The notes below the pieces were generated by a model that saw nothing but the letters and a program-made list of their open reading frames with translations, ran no database searches and had not been told where the DNA came from. From NCBI RefSeq assembly GCF_014697585.1, contig NZ_JACJSB010000002.1:1-64000 (forward strand): a stretch of 64,000 bases of DNA, written 5' to 3'. Positions 17,704 through 26,954 of the stretch are shown here, piece by piece (positions within the stretch are counted from its first letter, which is position 1; each line of letters begins with the position of its first letter). Source of the stretch: Dolichospermum sp. FACHB-1091. Its GTDB lineage: Bacteria; Cyanobacteriota; Cyanobacteriia; Cyanobacteriales; Nostocaceae. The position numbers and the translations under genes are program-made.

Positions 17704-18384
17704 CTAATGTTTAAGTTGAAATTGTTGACTATGATTTTGGAATAAAGGACGAACAATTATATACCCAGCTGCAAAACCAGTAATCATAATTAATACAATG
17801 GTGATTAATAAATTCCAGCCGCTTAACTCCTTTGTATTAGACATGGTAGGACGAGAAAAGCGTACCTTTTTTTCTTCTATAAATACCCTTTGTGACCCTG
17901 TAGCATTAATATTCGTACCAGATACGGCTGCACCCTGGTGATGGTTTTGAGAATGTGTATTTTTTATGACTGCTTTTTTTTGGGGTTTAGTCTCTTGACG
18001 TGGAGGTGCTGCGGTAACTTTCGGCTTATTTATAGGCTTATTTGTAGGCTTATTTGTATATCTTACCTCATGGTTATTACTGATTGGAGGTTGAATTTGA
18101 GTTGAAGATTTGACTCGTTTATTAGGCTCAGGTGCTACGGGAAAACTAGGTGCTGAAGCATCAACTAACCTTTGTAGTTCTAAGCAAGACTCAATTACTT
18201 TGGTAATTTCTTGACGCAGTTGTTGATTTTCTTGGGCTAGTTTTTGATTGTGATTTGTGACTACATCCAACTTTGATTGTACTGCTTGTAACTCCACTGT
18301 CAATTCCCGATAAACATACAGAGGGACAGAGGGAGGGTAGCTGATAGGTGGTTGGCTATAGTTAGAAGCTGTAGATGTTTTCAT
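17704..18384 (-). CDS. Coiled-coil, single-pass membrane protein of unknown function
   Basis: 226 residues. Residues about 25-75 are a clear coiled coil (LTVELQAVQSKLDVVTNHNQ, then KLAQENQQLRQEI). A Lys/Pro/Asn-rich linker follows with short repeats of KPTNKPINKP. A membrane helix lies near the C-terminus (WNLLITIVLIMITGFAAGYI) before a short basic tail. The order suggests a tail-anchored protein with a cytoplasmic coiled coil. I recognise no family. It is convergent with ndhH. Confidence 0.6.
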   Translation of the reverse strand: MKTSTASNYSQPPISYPPSVPLYVYRELTVELQAVQSKLDVVTNHNQKLAQENQQLRQEITKVIESCLELQRLVDASAPSFPVAPEPNKRVKSSTQIQPPISNNHEVRYTNKPTNKPINKPKVTAAPPRQETKPQKKAVIKNTHSQNHHQGAAVSGTNINATGSQRVFIEEKKVRFSRPTMSNTKELSGWNLLITIVLIMITGFAAGYIIVRPLFQNHSQQFQLKH

Positions 18385-18590
18385 GGATATTTTAGTATCA
18401 AAATCCGGTAATTAGAGTCCAACTAGAATAAGAATATAGTTATTTATGAGATTATGCCTAAGAATAATGTAAAATTACACAAAAGGCAAAAATTTCCAAT
18501 TAACTAATTACAACTCCTAGTATGTTGCTAATTATATGTTATTAATAAAACTTATTTAAAACCGTCAATCAATTAGATAGAATATGTCCT

Positions 18591-19214
18591 ATGTCCAATC
18601 AATTAAGCTTAGATTTTTCTAAAAGCATTGAATTACAGCAGTTTTCCATACCTGACGCGGAACTGATTCTTTATCCTTTTTGCTTCCCAAAACAGGAAAG
18701 TGATGTCATTTTCCAGACTTTATTAACGGAAGTTGAATGGCGACAAGATAAGATAAAATTATACGGTAAAGAGACCAATATACCTAGACTGACGGCATGG
18801 TATGGGGATCTCGGTAGATCTTATACATATTCAAATATTACCATGAATCCTATACCTTGGACACCTGTTTTATTTTCTATTAAGAATAGAGTTGAAGAAA
18901 TAGTTAAAATATCCTTTAATAGTGTATTGATTAATCTTTATCGTTATGGTAAAGATGGTGTTGCATGGCATTCTGATGATGAACCAGAATTAGGGAAAAA
19001 TCCAATTATTGCCTCTGTGAGTTTTGGGGGTGAAAGAAAATTTCAACTTCGACATAGATTTAACAAAGCATTAGAAAAAGTAGCATTTAATTTGACCCAT
19101 GGTAGCTTGTTAATTATGAAAGGTAAAACCCAGGAATATTGGCAACATCAAATCCCTAAGACTGCAAAGCCTGTAATGGCGAGAATAAATCTCACCTTTA
19201 GGACTATAAAATGA
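18591..19214 (+). CDS. AlkB-like 2-oxoglutarate/Fe(II) oxygenase
   Basis: 207 residues, typical length. The iron site is complete: WHSDDE (His127, Asp129) and QHQIPKT (His186); Arg198 and Arg204 in ARINLTFRTI bind 2-oxoglutarate. The segments PRLTAWYGD and INLYRYGKDGVAWHSD match the AlkB family that removes alkyl groups from damaged DNA or RNA bases by oxidation, in the cytoplasm. An upstream ATG of another frame (18585) overlaps nothing useful, so the ATG at 18591 is kept. Same strand as no close neighbour, so probably a single-gene unit. Confidence 0.92.
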   Translation: MSNQLSLDFSKSIELQQFSIPDAELILYPFCFPKQESDVIFQTLLTEVEWRQDKIKLYGKETNIPRLTAWYGDLGRSYTYSNITMNPIPWTPVLFSIKNRVEEIVKISFNSVLINLYRYGKDGVAWHSDDEPELGKNPIIASVSFGGERKFQLRHRFNKALEKVAFNLTHGSLLIMKGKTQEYWQHQIPKTAKPVMARINLTFRTIK

Positions 19215-19313
19215 ATTTGTTTGCAGAATTTCTCACACACCACATATTTAGACTAAGTTCTTGATTTCTCTTTGTCCATGTATGGCCTCTACCTAAGACA
19301 AAAAAGATGTCGT

Positions 19314-19733
19314 TTATGATTGTAAATTCCTTAATGTTCTTTGCAAAAATTTACCCCATTCTGCGGCCAGGGGAACTTCTGTAAAAGGAACACAAATTGA
19401 TTTAGAACTAGTTAATAAAAACTGCAATTCAATTTTTCTACCTTTTTGGGGAGGATTTTCTAGATCTACCGCATTACCATTCACTAAAAAGCGAATTTCC
19501 TTAACATCTAATAAAGAAAAAGTTTCTAATGCAATTGGTCCTTTAGTTGTTGGTTTTCCCCAAGTAATATAATTACCTTTTTGAGCTAATACAGCATAAA
19601 TATCATATTTAGCTCGTTCAAATTCTTCAGCCCAAATCCGATAAGCTTCAAGTTTCTGATATTCCTGTGAACCTTGCCACGCTAACCAGAAAAATGCTAC
19701 CAATAAAGGCAACCATAAAAGACCACGTTCCAT
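19314..19733 (-). CDS. Membrane-anchored hypothetical protein
   Basis: 139 residues with one N-terminal hydrophobic helix (ERGLLWLPLLVAFFWLAWQG) and a soluble domain with beta-strand character (DIYAVLAQKGNYITWGKP, VKEIRFLVNGNAVDLENP). The helix could be an uncleaved signal anchor. The style is that of a conserved cyanobacterial hypothetical; I assign no function. It is flanked by the AlkB-like gene (convergent) and the subtilase gene (divergent). Confidence 0.6.
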   Translation of the reverse strand: MERGLLWLPLLVAFFWLAWQGSQEYQKLEAYRIWAEEFERAKYDIYAVLAQKGNYITWGKPTTKGPIALETFSLLDVKEIRFLVNGNAVDLENPPQKGRKIELQFLLTSSKSICVPFTEVPLAAEWGKFLQRTLRNLQS

Positions 19734-19912
19734 ATCTTGTATTTATCTGTGTTTATCTGTGTTTATCTGCGGTTAATTTTCATAACCGTATGCACCAAAA
19801 CGAGAAACATTCCACCGTCACCTGTCAGCGACTATAGCCTAAATTTTCCCAAAAATACCATAATATAAGTTATTGTAGTGAACAAACTGACAAGAAGCGG
19901 TGATAAGCGGAT

Positions 19913-21751
19913 ATGAAAAAACTTATATTATTGTGCTTGTTCGTTGTGGGACTGACTACTGCGGTGTTTGGATTTCTACATTTTCAGGGACTTGCAGTTA
20001 AAGGTGAATTTGAGACAATTTTGCTGGATTTTCGGGAAGATATGGCAGAAAATGCCATTCAAAAGGATTTACAAGCGATCGCTCAACAATATCATGTTAC
20101 ACCTCAATTGGATAATAAATATTCAGCGGCGGATCATGTATATATTATCAAAGGCGATCGTCAAAGAATCACAGATTTAAAAAAATCCCCATTGGCCAAA
20201 GTTACGGAATTTATTGAACCCAATTACATTTACAAAACTGTACCGACAGGAAAATCCACCTGGTTGGGGGAAATTTTAGCACCAGAAAACGACAAAGAAG
20301 CAAATTCCTCTTTAATTGGTCCTAATGACCAGTATTATAGCAAACAGTGGAATTTGCACAAAATCGGTATAGAATCTGCTTGGACACGCACTAAAGGCGG
20401 TGGTATCACTGTTGCTGTCATTGATACTGGTATTACTAAAGTCCGTGATTTATATGAAACCAAATTTGTCAAAGGCTATGATTTTGTGAATGATACAGAA
20501 CAAGCTAAAGACGATAATGGACATGGTACTCATGTCGCTGGTACAGTTGCCCAAGCTACTAATAACAGTTATGGTGTAGCTGGAGTAGCTTACGAAGCAA
20601 ATCTTATGCCCCTAAAAGTATTAAATGCTGACGGTGCAGGGACAGTAGCCGATATTGCTGAAGCAATCAAATTTGCCGCTGATAATGGTGCAGATATAAT
20701 TAATATGAGCTTAGGTGGTGGTGGAGAAAGCCAACTTATGGCCGAGGCGATTAATTACGCCCATAATAAAGGTGTAACTATTATAGCCGCCGCTGGGAAT
20801 GAAAACACTAATGGCGTTAGTTATCCTGCCCGTTATCCTCATGTTATCGGTGTTGCGGCCTTTGGTCCTGACGGTGAAAGAGCATCTTATTCTAATTATG
20901 GTGCAGGTGTGGACATTTCCGCCCCTGGTGGTAGTGAAACTGGGACAATTCTCCAAGAAACTATTAACGAAGAAGGTGAGGGTCTATTTCTCGGACTACA
21001 AGGAACAAGTATGGCTTCTCCCCACGTTGCGGGTGTAGCTGCATTAATTAAAGCTTTGGGAATTAAAGAACCCAATGAAATTTTACAGGTTCTCCAGCAG
21101 TCAGCCAGAGTTATTCAAGATGATGGTTTAAACTATTATGGGGCTGGACAACTTAACGCCGAAGCAGCGGTTAAATTAGCTAGTGATGGTATAATTAGTG
21201 TTCCTGACTTTTTCCGGTGGTTGCGAGAAAACGGCTATCTAAATCCTGGTTTTTGGATAGATGGCGGTGCGATCGCTTTATTGCCTAAAATACTCATGGT
21301 GATAGGTTCTTATCTCCTGGCTTGGTTTTTACGGGTTTATTTTCCCTTCGCTTGGAGTTGGTCTTTATCTAGCGGTTTGATTTTTGGTAGTTCTGGCTTA
21401 TTTTTCCTCAAAGGAATTTATATCTTTGACCTTCCCCAATGGCCTTTCCGGCTTTTAGGTAGTTCCATTCCCGAACTAGGAAACACTTTACAGGGAACAG
21501 ACGCATTAAATCCTCTTTTTGCCAGTGTCTTAATTCCCTTTGTTTTGATAGCCTTATTTTTAGGACATCCTATTGGGAAATGGTTTGCTATTGGTTCAAC
21601 TTTAGGCATAACAGCTTTCTTAACAGTTAGTGCTATTTATAGTCCTACTGTTTGGGGTTTAGCAAATAGCAACCTATCACGAATCTTCCTTCTTGTCAAT
21701 GCCCTACTTTGTTATGGACTAGCCCGTTTAGCTGTGAAGAAGGACTGTTGA
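19913..21751 (+). CDS. Subtilisin-like serine protease (S8) with C-terminal membrane domain
   Basis: 612 residues. An N-terminal signal or anchor helix (KKLILLCLFVVGLTTAVFGF) and a propeptide-like domain (about 30-120) precede a complete S8 domain with Asp171 (VAVIDTGI), His204 (NGHGTHVAGT) and Ser366 (GTSMASPHVAG). After about residue 440 come four to five hydrophobic helices (LPKILMVIGSYLLAWFLRVY onward), so the protease should be held in the membrane with its catalytic domain outside the cytoplasm. Likely role is processing or turnover of exported proteins; substrates unknown. Its stop is only 14 bp from that of convergent murE. Confidence 0.93.
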   Translation: MKKLILLCLFVVGLTTAVFGFLHFQGLAVKGEFETILLDFREDMAENAIQKDLQAIAQQYHVTPQLDNKYSAADHVYIIKGDRQRITDLKKSPLAKVTEFIEPNYIYKTVPTGKSTWLGEILAPENDKEANSSLIGPNDQYYSKQWNLHKIGIESAWTRTKGGGITVAVIDTGITKVRDLYETKFVKGYDFVNDTEQAKDDNGHGTHVAGTVAQATNNSYGVAGVAYEANLMPLKVLNADGAGTVADIAEAIKFAADNGADIINMSLGGGGESQLMAEAINYAHNKGVTIIAAAGNENTNGVSYPARYPHVIGVAAFGPDGERASYSNYGAGVDISAPGGSETGTILQETINEEGEGLFLGLQGTSMASPHVAGVAALIKALGIKEPNEILQVLQQSARVIQDDGLNYYGAGQLNAEAAVKLASDGIISVPDFFRWLRENGYLNPGFWIDGGAIALLPKILMVIGSYLLAWFLRVYFPFAWSWSLSSGLIFGSSGLFFLKGIYIFDLPQWPFRLLGSSIPELGNTLQGTDALNPLFASVLIPFVLIALFLGHPIGKWFAIGSTLGITAFLTVSAIYSPTVWGLANSNLSRIFLLVNALLCYGLARLAVKKDC

Positions 21752-21765
21752 CTGTTCCCTAAGCT

Positions 21766-23265
21766 CTAGTTAGTTCTTTGCTGTAAAGCTTTTTGTGCTT
21801 CTTCTCTGTCGTCAAAGTGGATTTTCTCAGTTCCCATAATTTGATAGTCTTCATGGCCTTTTCCGGCCAATAATACACCGTCTCCGGGTTGAGCTTGGAG
21901 AATTGCTGTATGAATTGCGGTAGCGCGATCGCTGATAACTATTGGTTGTAATATATCAGGAATACCTGCCAATATGTCCTGTAATATCTTTTCTGGATCT
22001 TCTGTGCGGGGATTATCTGATGTCACCACAACTAAATCAGCCAGTTCTGCCGCTATTTTACCCATTTTTGGACGTTTAGTGCGATCTCTGTCTCCACCAC
22101 AACCAAACACACAAATCATTTTACCAGGAATAAACGGCCGAGCAGCTTTGAGCAAATTTTCCAGACTATCGGGAGTATGGGCATAATCCACAATCACGCT
22201 AATATCTTGTTGTGGATTAAGTACCCGTTCCATGCGTCCAGGAACGCCGGGAAACTCAGGAATGGTATTTGCTACCAAATCTAAATTTAACCCTAAATGG
22301 AGAGCCGCAGCGACCGCAGCCAAGAGATTTTCGAGATTATATTGACCAACTAAAGGGGAACTAAAAGCTGTATTTCCTTGAGGAGTATGTAAAATTCCAC
22401 TGACACCATTTGGTTGATAATTTAAATCACTCATCCAAAAATTGGCGGTATTATTGTTAACGCTATAACTCCAAACCTGGTCGGATTTTGTGGACGTAAT
22501 TAAGCGTTGACAGTAGGCATCATCGGCGTTAAGAATTGCTTTTCCTTGGAGATAGTCTGGACTAAATAGCAATGCTTTCGCGGCGAAATAGTCTTCCATA
22601 TCCCTATGATAATCTAAATGGTCTTGAGTGAGATTAGTAAAGACTCCGACCTCAAAATCACAATTTAACACTCTACCCTGGGCTAAAGCGTGAGAACTAA
22701 CTTCCATAACGACGGTTTCACAACCAGCATTAAGAGCATTGGCTAATTGCTGTTGTAAATCCACAGCAAAGGGAGTAGTATTCACAGATTTTTGTTCAAA
22801 ACCAGGCCAACGGGTGTAAAGAGTGCCAATTAAAGCCGTCGGTAAACTAGATTTTGTGAGAAAATACTCAATTAAGTGGGTAGTGGTCGTTTTCCCGTTT
22901 GTCCCCGTTACACCCACCATTTTGAGTTTTTGTCCGGGATAACCATAAAAAGCTGCGGCTATTTGAGCGCAGGTTTTAGTCATATTATCGCTACTAATGA
23001 CTAGAGAATTTGGTGAAGGGGGAGTTTTAAGAATTGCTGCGGAGGAAACAATGGCCGCTACCGCACCAGCAGCTAAAGCACTTGGCCAAAACTCCCCACC
23101 ATCTACTCTAGTTCCTGGCATTCCCAAAAACAAATCTCCGGTCGTACAAGCATGAGAATTTGTTTTCAGCCCCTGAATATCAATATCCGGTATATTTACA
23201 GGAGTTCCAATTCCATCTACAGTCGCTAATAATTCCCGTAATTTCATCTGTACCAACCTCGCCAC
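21766..23265 (-). CDS. murE: UDP-MurNAc-L-Ala-D-Glu:meso-diaminopimelate ligase
   Basis: 499 residues, full length. It adds meso-diaminopimelate to the peptidoglycan precursor in the cytoplasm, using ATP. The P-loop GVTGTNGKTTT, the VMEVSSHAL segment, DYAHTPDSLENLL and the specificity motif DNPR (in VVTSDNPRTEDP), which selects diaminopimelate over lysine, are present. It lies 38 bp downstream of pdxA on the same strand, so the two may be co-transcribed. Confidence 0.97.
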   Translation of the reverse strand: MARLVQMKLRELLATVDGIGTPVNIPDIDIQGLKTNSHACTTGDLFLGMPGTRVDGGEFWPSALAAGAVAAIVSSAAILKTPPSPNSLVISSDNMTKTCAQIAAAFYGYPGQKLKMVGVTGTNGKTTTTHLIEYFLTKSSLPTALIGTLYTRWPGFEQKSVNTTPFAVDLQQQLANALNAGCETVVMEVSSHALAQGRVLNCDFEVGVFTNLTQDHLDYHRDMEDYFAAKALLFSPDYLQGKAILNADDAYCQRLITSTKSDQVWSYSVNNNTANFWMSDLNYQPNGVSGILHTPQGNTAFSSPLVGQYNLENLLAAVAAALHLGLNLDLVANTIPEFPGVPGRMERVLNPQQDISVIVDYAHTPDSLENLLKAARPFIPGKMICVFGCGGDRDRTKRPKMGKIAAELADLVVVTSDNPRTEDPEKILQDILAGIPDILQPIVISDRATAIHTAILQAQPGDGVLLAGKGHEDYQIMGTEKIHFDDREEAQKALQQRTN

Positions 23266-23303
23266 AAGCTTGTCTTGGGCTTATTTAAACATGATTTTGT
23301 AGT

Positions 23304-24398
23304 TTATGGGGAAATTTTATGATCAAGGTGTTTTCGTTTTACTTGATGCTTGACCAATTCTACCGCCAATTGGATTGCTGCTTTCATACTTGTTGCGTCA
23401 GCAATACCCTTTCCCGCAATATCAAAAGCTGTTCCGTGGTCTGGTGAAGTCCGTACATAAGGTAAACCAATGGTAGTATTTACAGCCCGATCAAAAGCCA
23501 TTAATTTAACAGGAATTAAACCTTGGTCGTGATAAAGTGCTAAATAAGCATCAGCGGGATTTTTGACCTCACCATTTCCATACCAAGCCAGACCAGGTTT
23601 TACCCACATTGTATCTGGAGGTATTGGTCCTTCTAACTGATTTAGGGAGTTTTTGGCGCGGTGTTTTTGGCGTTCTGACTCCAACCAGGGAATTAACCAG
23701 TCTATTTCTTCCGTTCCCAATTGTCCCATTTCTCCACTGTGGGGATTTAAACCGGAGATCACAATTCTCCAATTTTTCAGCCCAAAATCATTTTCCAAAC
23801 ACTCTACCAGCAAATCTAGTTTTTTTGTTAATAATTCTGGCGTTAATGTATTGGCTACTTGACATAAGGGAATATGTGTGGTAGCAAGTAAAGTACGGAG
23901 TGTCCAACCGGTCAAGGGAGATTGTGCCACAAACAACATTCCAAACCGGTCTTTGGAGATATTAAAGCCAGCCCTAGCGGCTAAAAGTTCCGTTTGTCCC
24001 GGATAGTTGTAACCTGCGGCTTTCCAGGCTGATTTAGCGATAGGTCCTGTGACAATTCCATCAAATTCACCCGCCAAAGTTTGAGATATGGCATATTCCA
24101 TATAAGCAAAACTCGCCGCACCACTGGCCGCATTACCCACACCCGTGACAATTTCACCAACAGTAGGTAGGTCAATAATAGACAAATCAGCGGGATTTGC
24201 CAAAATTAGATCATTATCAATATTTTTACTGATATTTTCATAAGTTATAGTTATTAAATTTTTGTTACCTACTACCGTCAGATCACAATTTTGGGTCACT
24301 TGTGGATCTGCTAAAGCCTTCAAAATTACTTCTGGTCCGATACCAGCCGGATCTCCTAGCGTTAATACCAACCGTGGGCGTTTATTTTCATTGGTCAT
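23304..24398 (-). CDS. pdxA: 4-hydroxythreonine-4-phosphate dehydrogenase
   Basis: 364 residues. It oxidises 4-phosphohydroxy-L-threonine in the DXP-dependent pyridoxal phosphate pathway. The family marks [13 protein letters not shown] at the N-terminus, [17 protein letters not shown] and [12 protein letters not shown] (metal-binding His) with [14 protein letters not shown] are all intact. The start ATG lies directly at the edge of a heptamer array, so the promoter must be inside or beyond repeated DNA. murE follows after 38 bp. Confidence 0.96.
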   Translation of the reverse strand: MTNENKRPRLVLTLGDPAGIGPEVILKALADPQVTQNCDLTVVGNKNLITITYENISKNIDNDLILANPADLSIIDLPTVGEIVTGVGNAASGAASFAYMEYAISQTLAGEFDGIVTGPIAKSAWKAAGYNYPGQTELLAARAGFNISKDRFGMLFVAQSPLTGWTLRTLLATTHIPLCQVANTLTPELLTKKLDLLVECLENDFGLKNWRIVISGLNPHSGEMGQLGTEEIDWLIPWLESERQKHRAKNSLNQLEGPIPPDTMWVKPGLAWYGNGEVKNPADAYLALYHDQGLIPVKLMAFDRAVNTTIGLPYVRTSPDHGTAFDIAGKGIADATSMKAAIQLAVELVKHQVKRKHLDHKISP

Positions 24399-24399
24399 G

Positions 24400-24536
24400 T
24401 TGGGTAATGGGTAATGGGTAATGGGTAATGGGTAATTGGTAATGGGTAATTGGTAATGGGTAATTGGTAATGGGTAATGGGTAATTGGTAATGGGTAATG
24501 GGTAATGGGTAATGGGTAATTGGTAATTGGTAATGG
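24400..24536. repeat. GGGTAAT/GGTAATT heptamer array upstream of pdxA
   Basis: About 19 consecutive 7-bp units, mainly GGTAATG with GGTAATT variants, run from the pdxA start codon to about 24536. They belong to the short tandemly repeated (STRR) sequences of heterocystous cyanobacteria. Confidence 0.9.
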
Positions 24537-24559
24537 TAATAACTCTACCTCCTCAACTG

Positions 24560-24704
24560 TTCCCTGTCACCTGTAACCTGTCCCCTGTTCCCTGTAACCT
24601 GTCCCCTGTTCCCTGTAACCTGTCCCCTGTTCCCTGTAACCTGTCCCCTGTTCCCTGTAACCTGTCCCCTGTTCCCTGTTCCCTGTTCCCTGTTCCCTGT
24701 TCCC
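24560..24704. repeat. CCTGT heptamer array with 21-bp higher-order unit
   Basis: Four perfect copies of a 21-bp unit (CCCCTGTTCCCTGTAACCTGT) occupy 24582-24665. Each is three diverged heptamers, and a plain TTCCCTG run follows to 24704. The frame through it is open on both strands (e.g. PVPCNLS repeats), but this follows from the 21-bp period and is not a gene. Confidence 0.9.
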
Positions 24705-24819
24705 AAATTGGTTTAGAATAATTAAAAAGGTCTAACTCAATAAATAGTTCTAATAGACTGAGTTGAACCGACACACAGGAAAGATAAATCTAATCATCCA
24801 CAAAGGAGAATTGCAGCAA

Positions 24820-24924
24820 ATGAGCGGTGAAATGTTAAATGCAGCTATATTACCTTTTAGTCTCATCTTCGTAGGTTGGGCTATCGGTGCTTTGTTACTG
24901 AAAATTCAAGGTGCGGAAGAATAA
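24820..24924 (+). CDS. petM: Cytochrome b6f complex subunit PetM
   Basis: A 34-residue protein starting [20 protein letters not shown] and ending [10 protein letters not shown]. This is the single-helix subunit VII of the thylakoid cytochrome b6f complex, and sequence and length match Anabaena-type PetM. AAGGAG at 24803-24808 gives a good ribosome binding site 11 nt before the ATG. It is transcribed away from pdxA, just past the heptamer arrays, and faces glmU. Confidence 0.93.
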   Translation: MSGEMLNAAILPFSLIFVGWAIGALLLKIQGAEE

Positions 24925-24952
24925 AGCCAATTCAAGATATTTGTGAGATTAT

Positions 24953-24971
24953 GGTGCGTTCGCAACGCACC
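24953..24971. terminator. Terminator-like hairpin between petM and glmU
   Basis: GGTGCGTT and AACGCACC form a perfect 8-bp stem with loop CGC, 28 bp after the petM stop and 17 bp before the glmU stop on the other strand. It is suited to end both convergent transcripts; the same sequence is a common dispersed palindrome in cyanobacteria. Confidence 0.6.
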
Positions 24972-24988
24972 CTACAAAACAAAAAATG

Positions 24989-26344
24989 TCAATCTTGAGT
25001 TTTCATTTTCCAACCTGGTTTGACTACCTGACGACTACGTGCAATTACTAAGGCATCATCGGCGATATCTTCTGTAACCGTTGAACCTGCGGCGATGTAG
25101 ACATCATTCCCGATAGTAATAGGTGCAACTAGAACACTATTAGAACCGGTTTTGGTGCGATCGCCGATAATTGTTCTATGCTTATTCACACCGTCATAAT
25201 TAGCAGTAATTGTCCCCGCACCGACATTTACCTGAGTTCCGGCGGTCGTATCACCTAAATATGAGAGATGTGACACATTAGTGCGATCGCCCAATTGAGT
25301 GTTTTTCAACTCGACAAAATTACCAATTCTACAACCTACACCCACATGAGCATGACCGCGTAAATGGGCATAGGGACCAATGCGGGTATTATTCTGAATA
25401 ATACTATCCGTGACTACAGAATATAGGACAGTGACATTTTCACCCAAGTCGCTATTTTCAATTAAACTTCCCGGTCCAATGCGACTACCAGACTTAATTA
25501 CCGTCTTCCCACGCAAATGGGTTTGAGGTTCAATAATCACATCTGGCTGTAATTCCACAGTTTCATCAATAGTAATACTAGCCGGGTTAATTAACGTCAC
25601 ACCTGCTAATAACCATTTTGCCTGAATGCGTCTTTGGAAAATATCATTAGCAGCCGCCAATTGTAATCTATCATTAATTCCCAAAATTTCTTGGTAATCT
25701 TGAACATCTACCGCCATTACCTTACCCACCTGAGTTACAGCATCAGTGAGGTAATATTCTTTTTGGGCATTATTAGCTTGTAAATGTGGTAAAATGTTAG
25801 CCAAATCTGGCCAACGAAAGCAGTAAATACCAGCATTTACTCGGTCATTTTCTCTTTGATTAGGAGTGCAATCTTTATCCTCAATTATTTTTTGGACAAT
25901 ACCTTCACTATCACGAAAAACCCTACCATAACCTTGAGGATTTGCCAATTGTGCAGTCAGAATAGTACAGGAATTATGATTTTCTTGGTGAGTTTGTAAG
26001 AGAGTTTTTAAAGTTTCAGTTCGCAACAAAGGGACATCACCATTTAAAATTAATAAATCCCCAGTATAATCTTGTAAATAGGGAAGTAATTGTTGGATAG
26101 CATGACCCGTACCTAATTGTACAGTTTGTTCCACAAACTCCACGCCATGAATGGAATCAATAGCCGTTTTTACTTCCTGAGACTGATAACCAACAATCAC
26201 TAATTTGCGTGAAGGTGAAAGAGGTTCAGCACTTTCAATAACGCGTTCCACCAAAGATTTTCCACCCAAAGAATGTAAAACTTTAGGCAGATTAGATTTC
26301 ATTCTTGTTCCTTTTCCTGCCGCGAGAATTGCTACAACAACCAT
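24989..26344 (-). CDS. glmU: Bifunctional N-acetylglucosamine-1-phosphate uridyltransferase / glucosamine-1-phosphate acetyltransferase
   Basis: 451 residues. It makes UDP-GlcNAc for peptidoglycan and outer-membrane glycans. The N-terminal nucleotidyltransferase domain has [11 protein letters not shown] and ILNGDVPLL; the C-terminal left-handed beta-helix has hexapeptide repeats ([20 protein letters not shown], then GNFVELKNT) and the acetyl-CoA region [17 protein letters not shown]. All is intact and of normal length. It is a single gene with a 610-bp gap upstream. Confidence 0.97.
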   Translation of the reverse strand: MVVVAILAAGKGTRMKSNLPKVLHSLGGKSLVERVIESAEPLSPSRKLVIVGYQSQEVKTAIDSIHGVEFVEQTVQLGTGHAIQQLLPYLQDYTGDLLILNGDVPLLRTETLKTLLQTHQENHNSCTILTAQLANPQGYGRVFRDSEGIVQKIIEDKDCTPNQRENDRVNAGIYCFRWPDLANILPHLQANNAQKEYYLTDAVTQVGKVMAVDVQDYQEILGINDRLQLAAANDIFQRRIQAKWLLAGVTLINPASITIDETVELQPDVIIEPQTHLRGKTVIKSGSRIGPGSLIENSDLGENVTVLYSVVTDSIIQNNTRIGPYAHLRGHAHVGVGCRIGNFVELKNTQLGDRTNVSHLSYLGDTTAGTQVNVGAGTITANYDGVNKHRTIIGDRTKTGSNSVLVAPITIGNDVYIAAGSTVTEDIADDALVIARSRQVVKPGWKMKTQD

Positions 26345-26406
26345 AATTAACTATCAGTAAATTTGCGATAAATGCTTTTTTGATTTGCTCCCTTCCAGAT
26401 GATAAG

Positions 26407-26488
26407 ATGTTACGCAACTTGGGTTAATATTTTATAGCTTAGAATCCTTGCAGTAAGGCTTTTGGGCAAAAAAGTAAATGCGTAACAT
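26407..26488. mobile_element. MITE-like element with ATGTTACGCA ends
   Basis: ATGTTACGCA (26407-26416) is matched by TGCGTAACAT (26479-26488). The 82-bp unit has no ORF. The rest of the gap 26345-26954 contains a cyanobacterial dispersed motif (ctctgtgtcctctgtgtcct near 26850-26870) and the segment gtaaattttgtatctcattc at 26920-26940, also found near 7545; I see no gene. Confidence 0.5.
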
Positions 26489-26954
26489 ATCATATCAGTT
26501 AATCATGGGTATTGGAAGTTTCGTGAAGACCAAATTCCCCCCAGACCACAAATTTTCGATAATTTCTAATGGTATTCTATCAAATTCTTGTGAGGTAAGC
26601 ATTTTGTCCACCCTAATTATGCAGATTAAATTATGACATATTTATAATACCCCATAAGATTATATAGCGATCCTACAGCAGTTTTCATCTATTTAAACCA
26701 GACTTTGATTACCTTCTTCCTTTGCGCCTTCCTTACTTTGCGCCTACCCTTCGGGATCTCTAAGAGAGATTGCGCGAAACAAAGACCGTGGTTCATTTCC
26801 CTGAAATTCGCTGTAAATAAGACGTGAATACCTCTTTTTTTTCTACCTCTGTGTCCTCTGTGTCCTAGTAGGTTCGTCCAAAAAATCCCTTTACAACCGA
26901 CTGAGGATAGTTTTTAGGTAAATTTTGTATCTCATTCAACTGGATACCACCATA

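Noticed and set aside
24527-24774. Open frames on both strands across the heptamer array (PVPCNLS and GTGDRLQ repeats)
   Set aside because: They exist only because 21 bp is a multiple of three; no start signal and no relation to known proteins.
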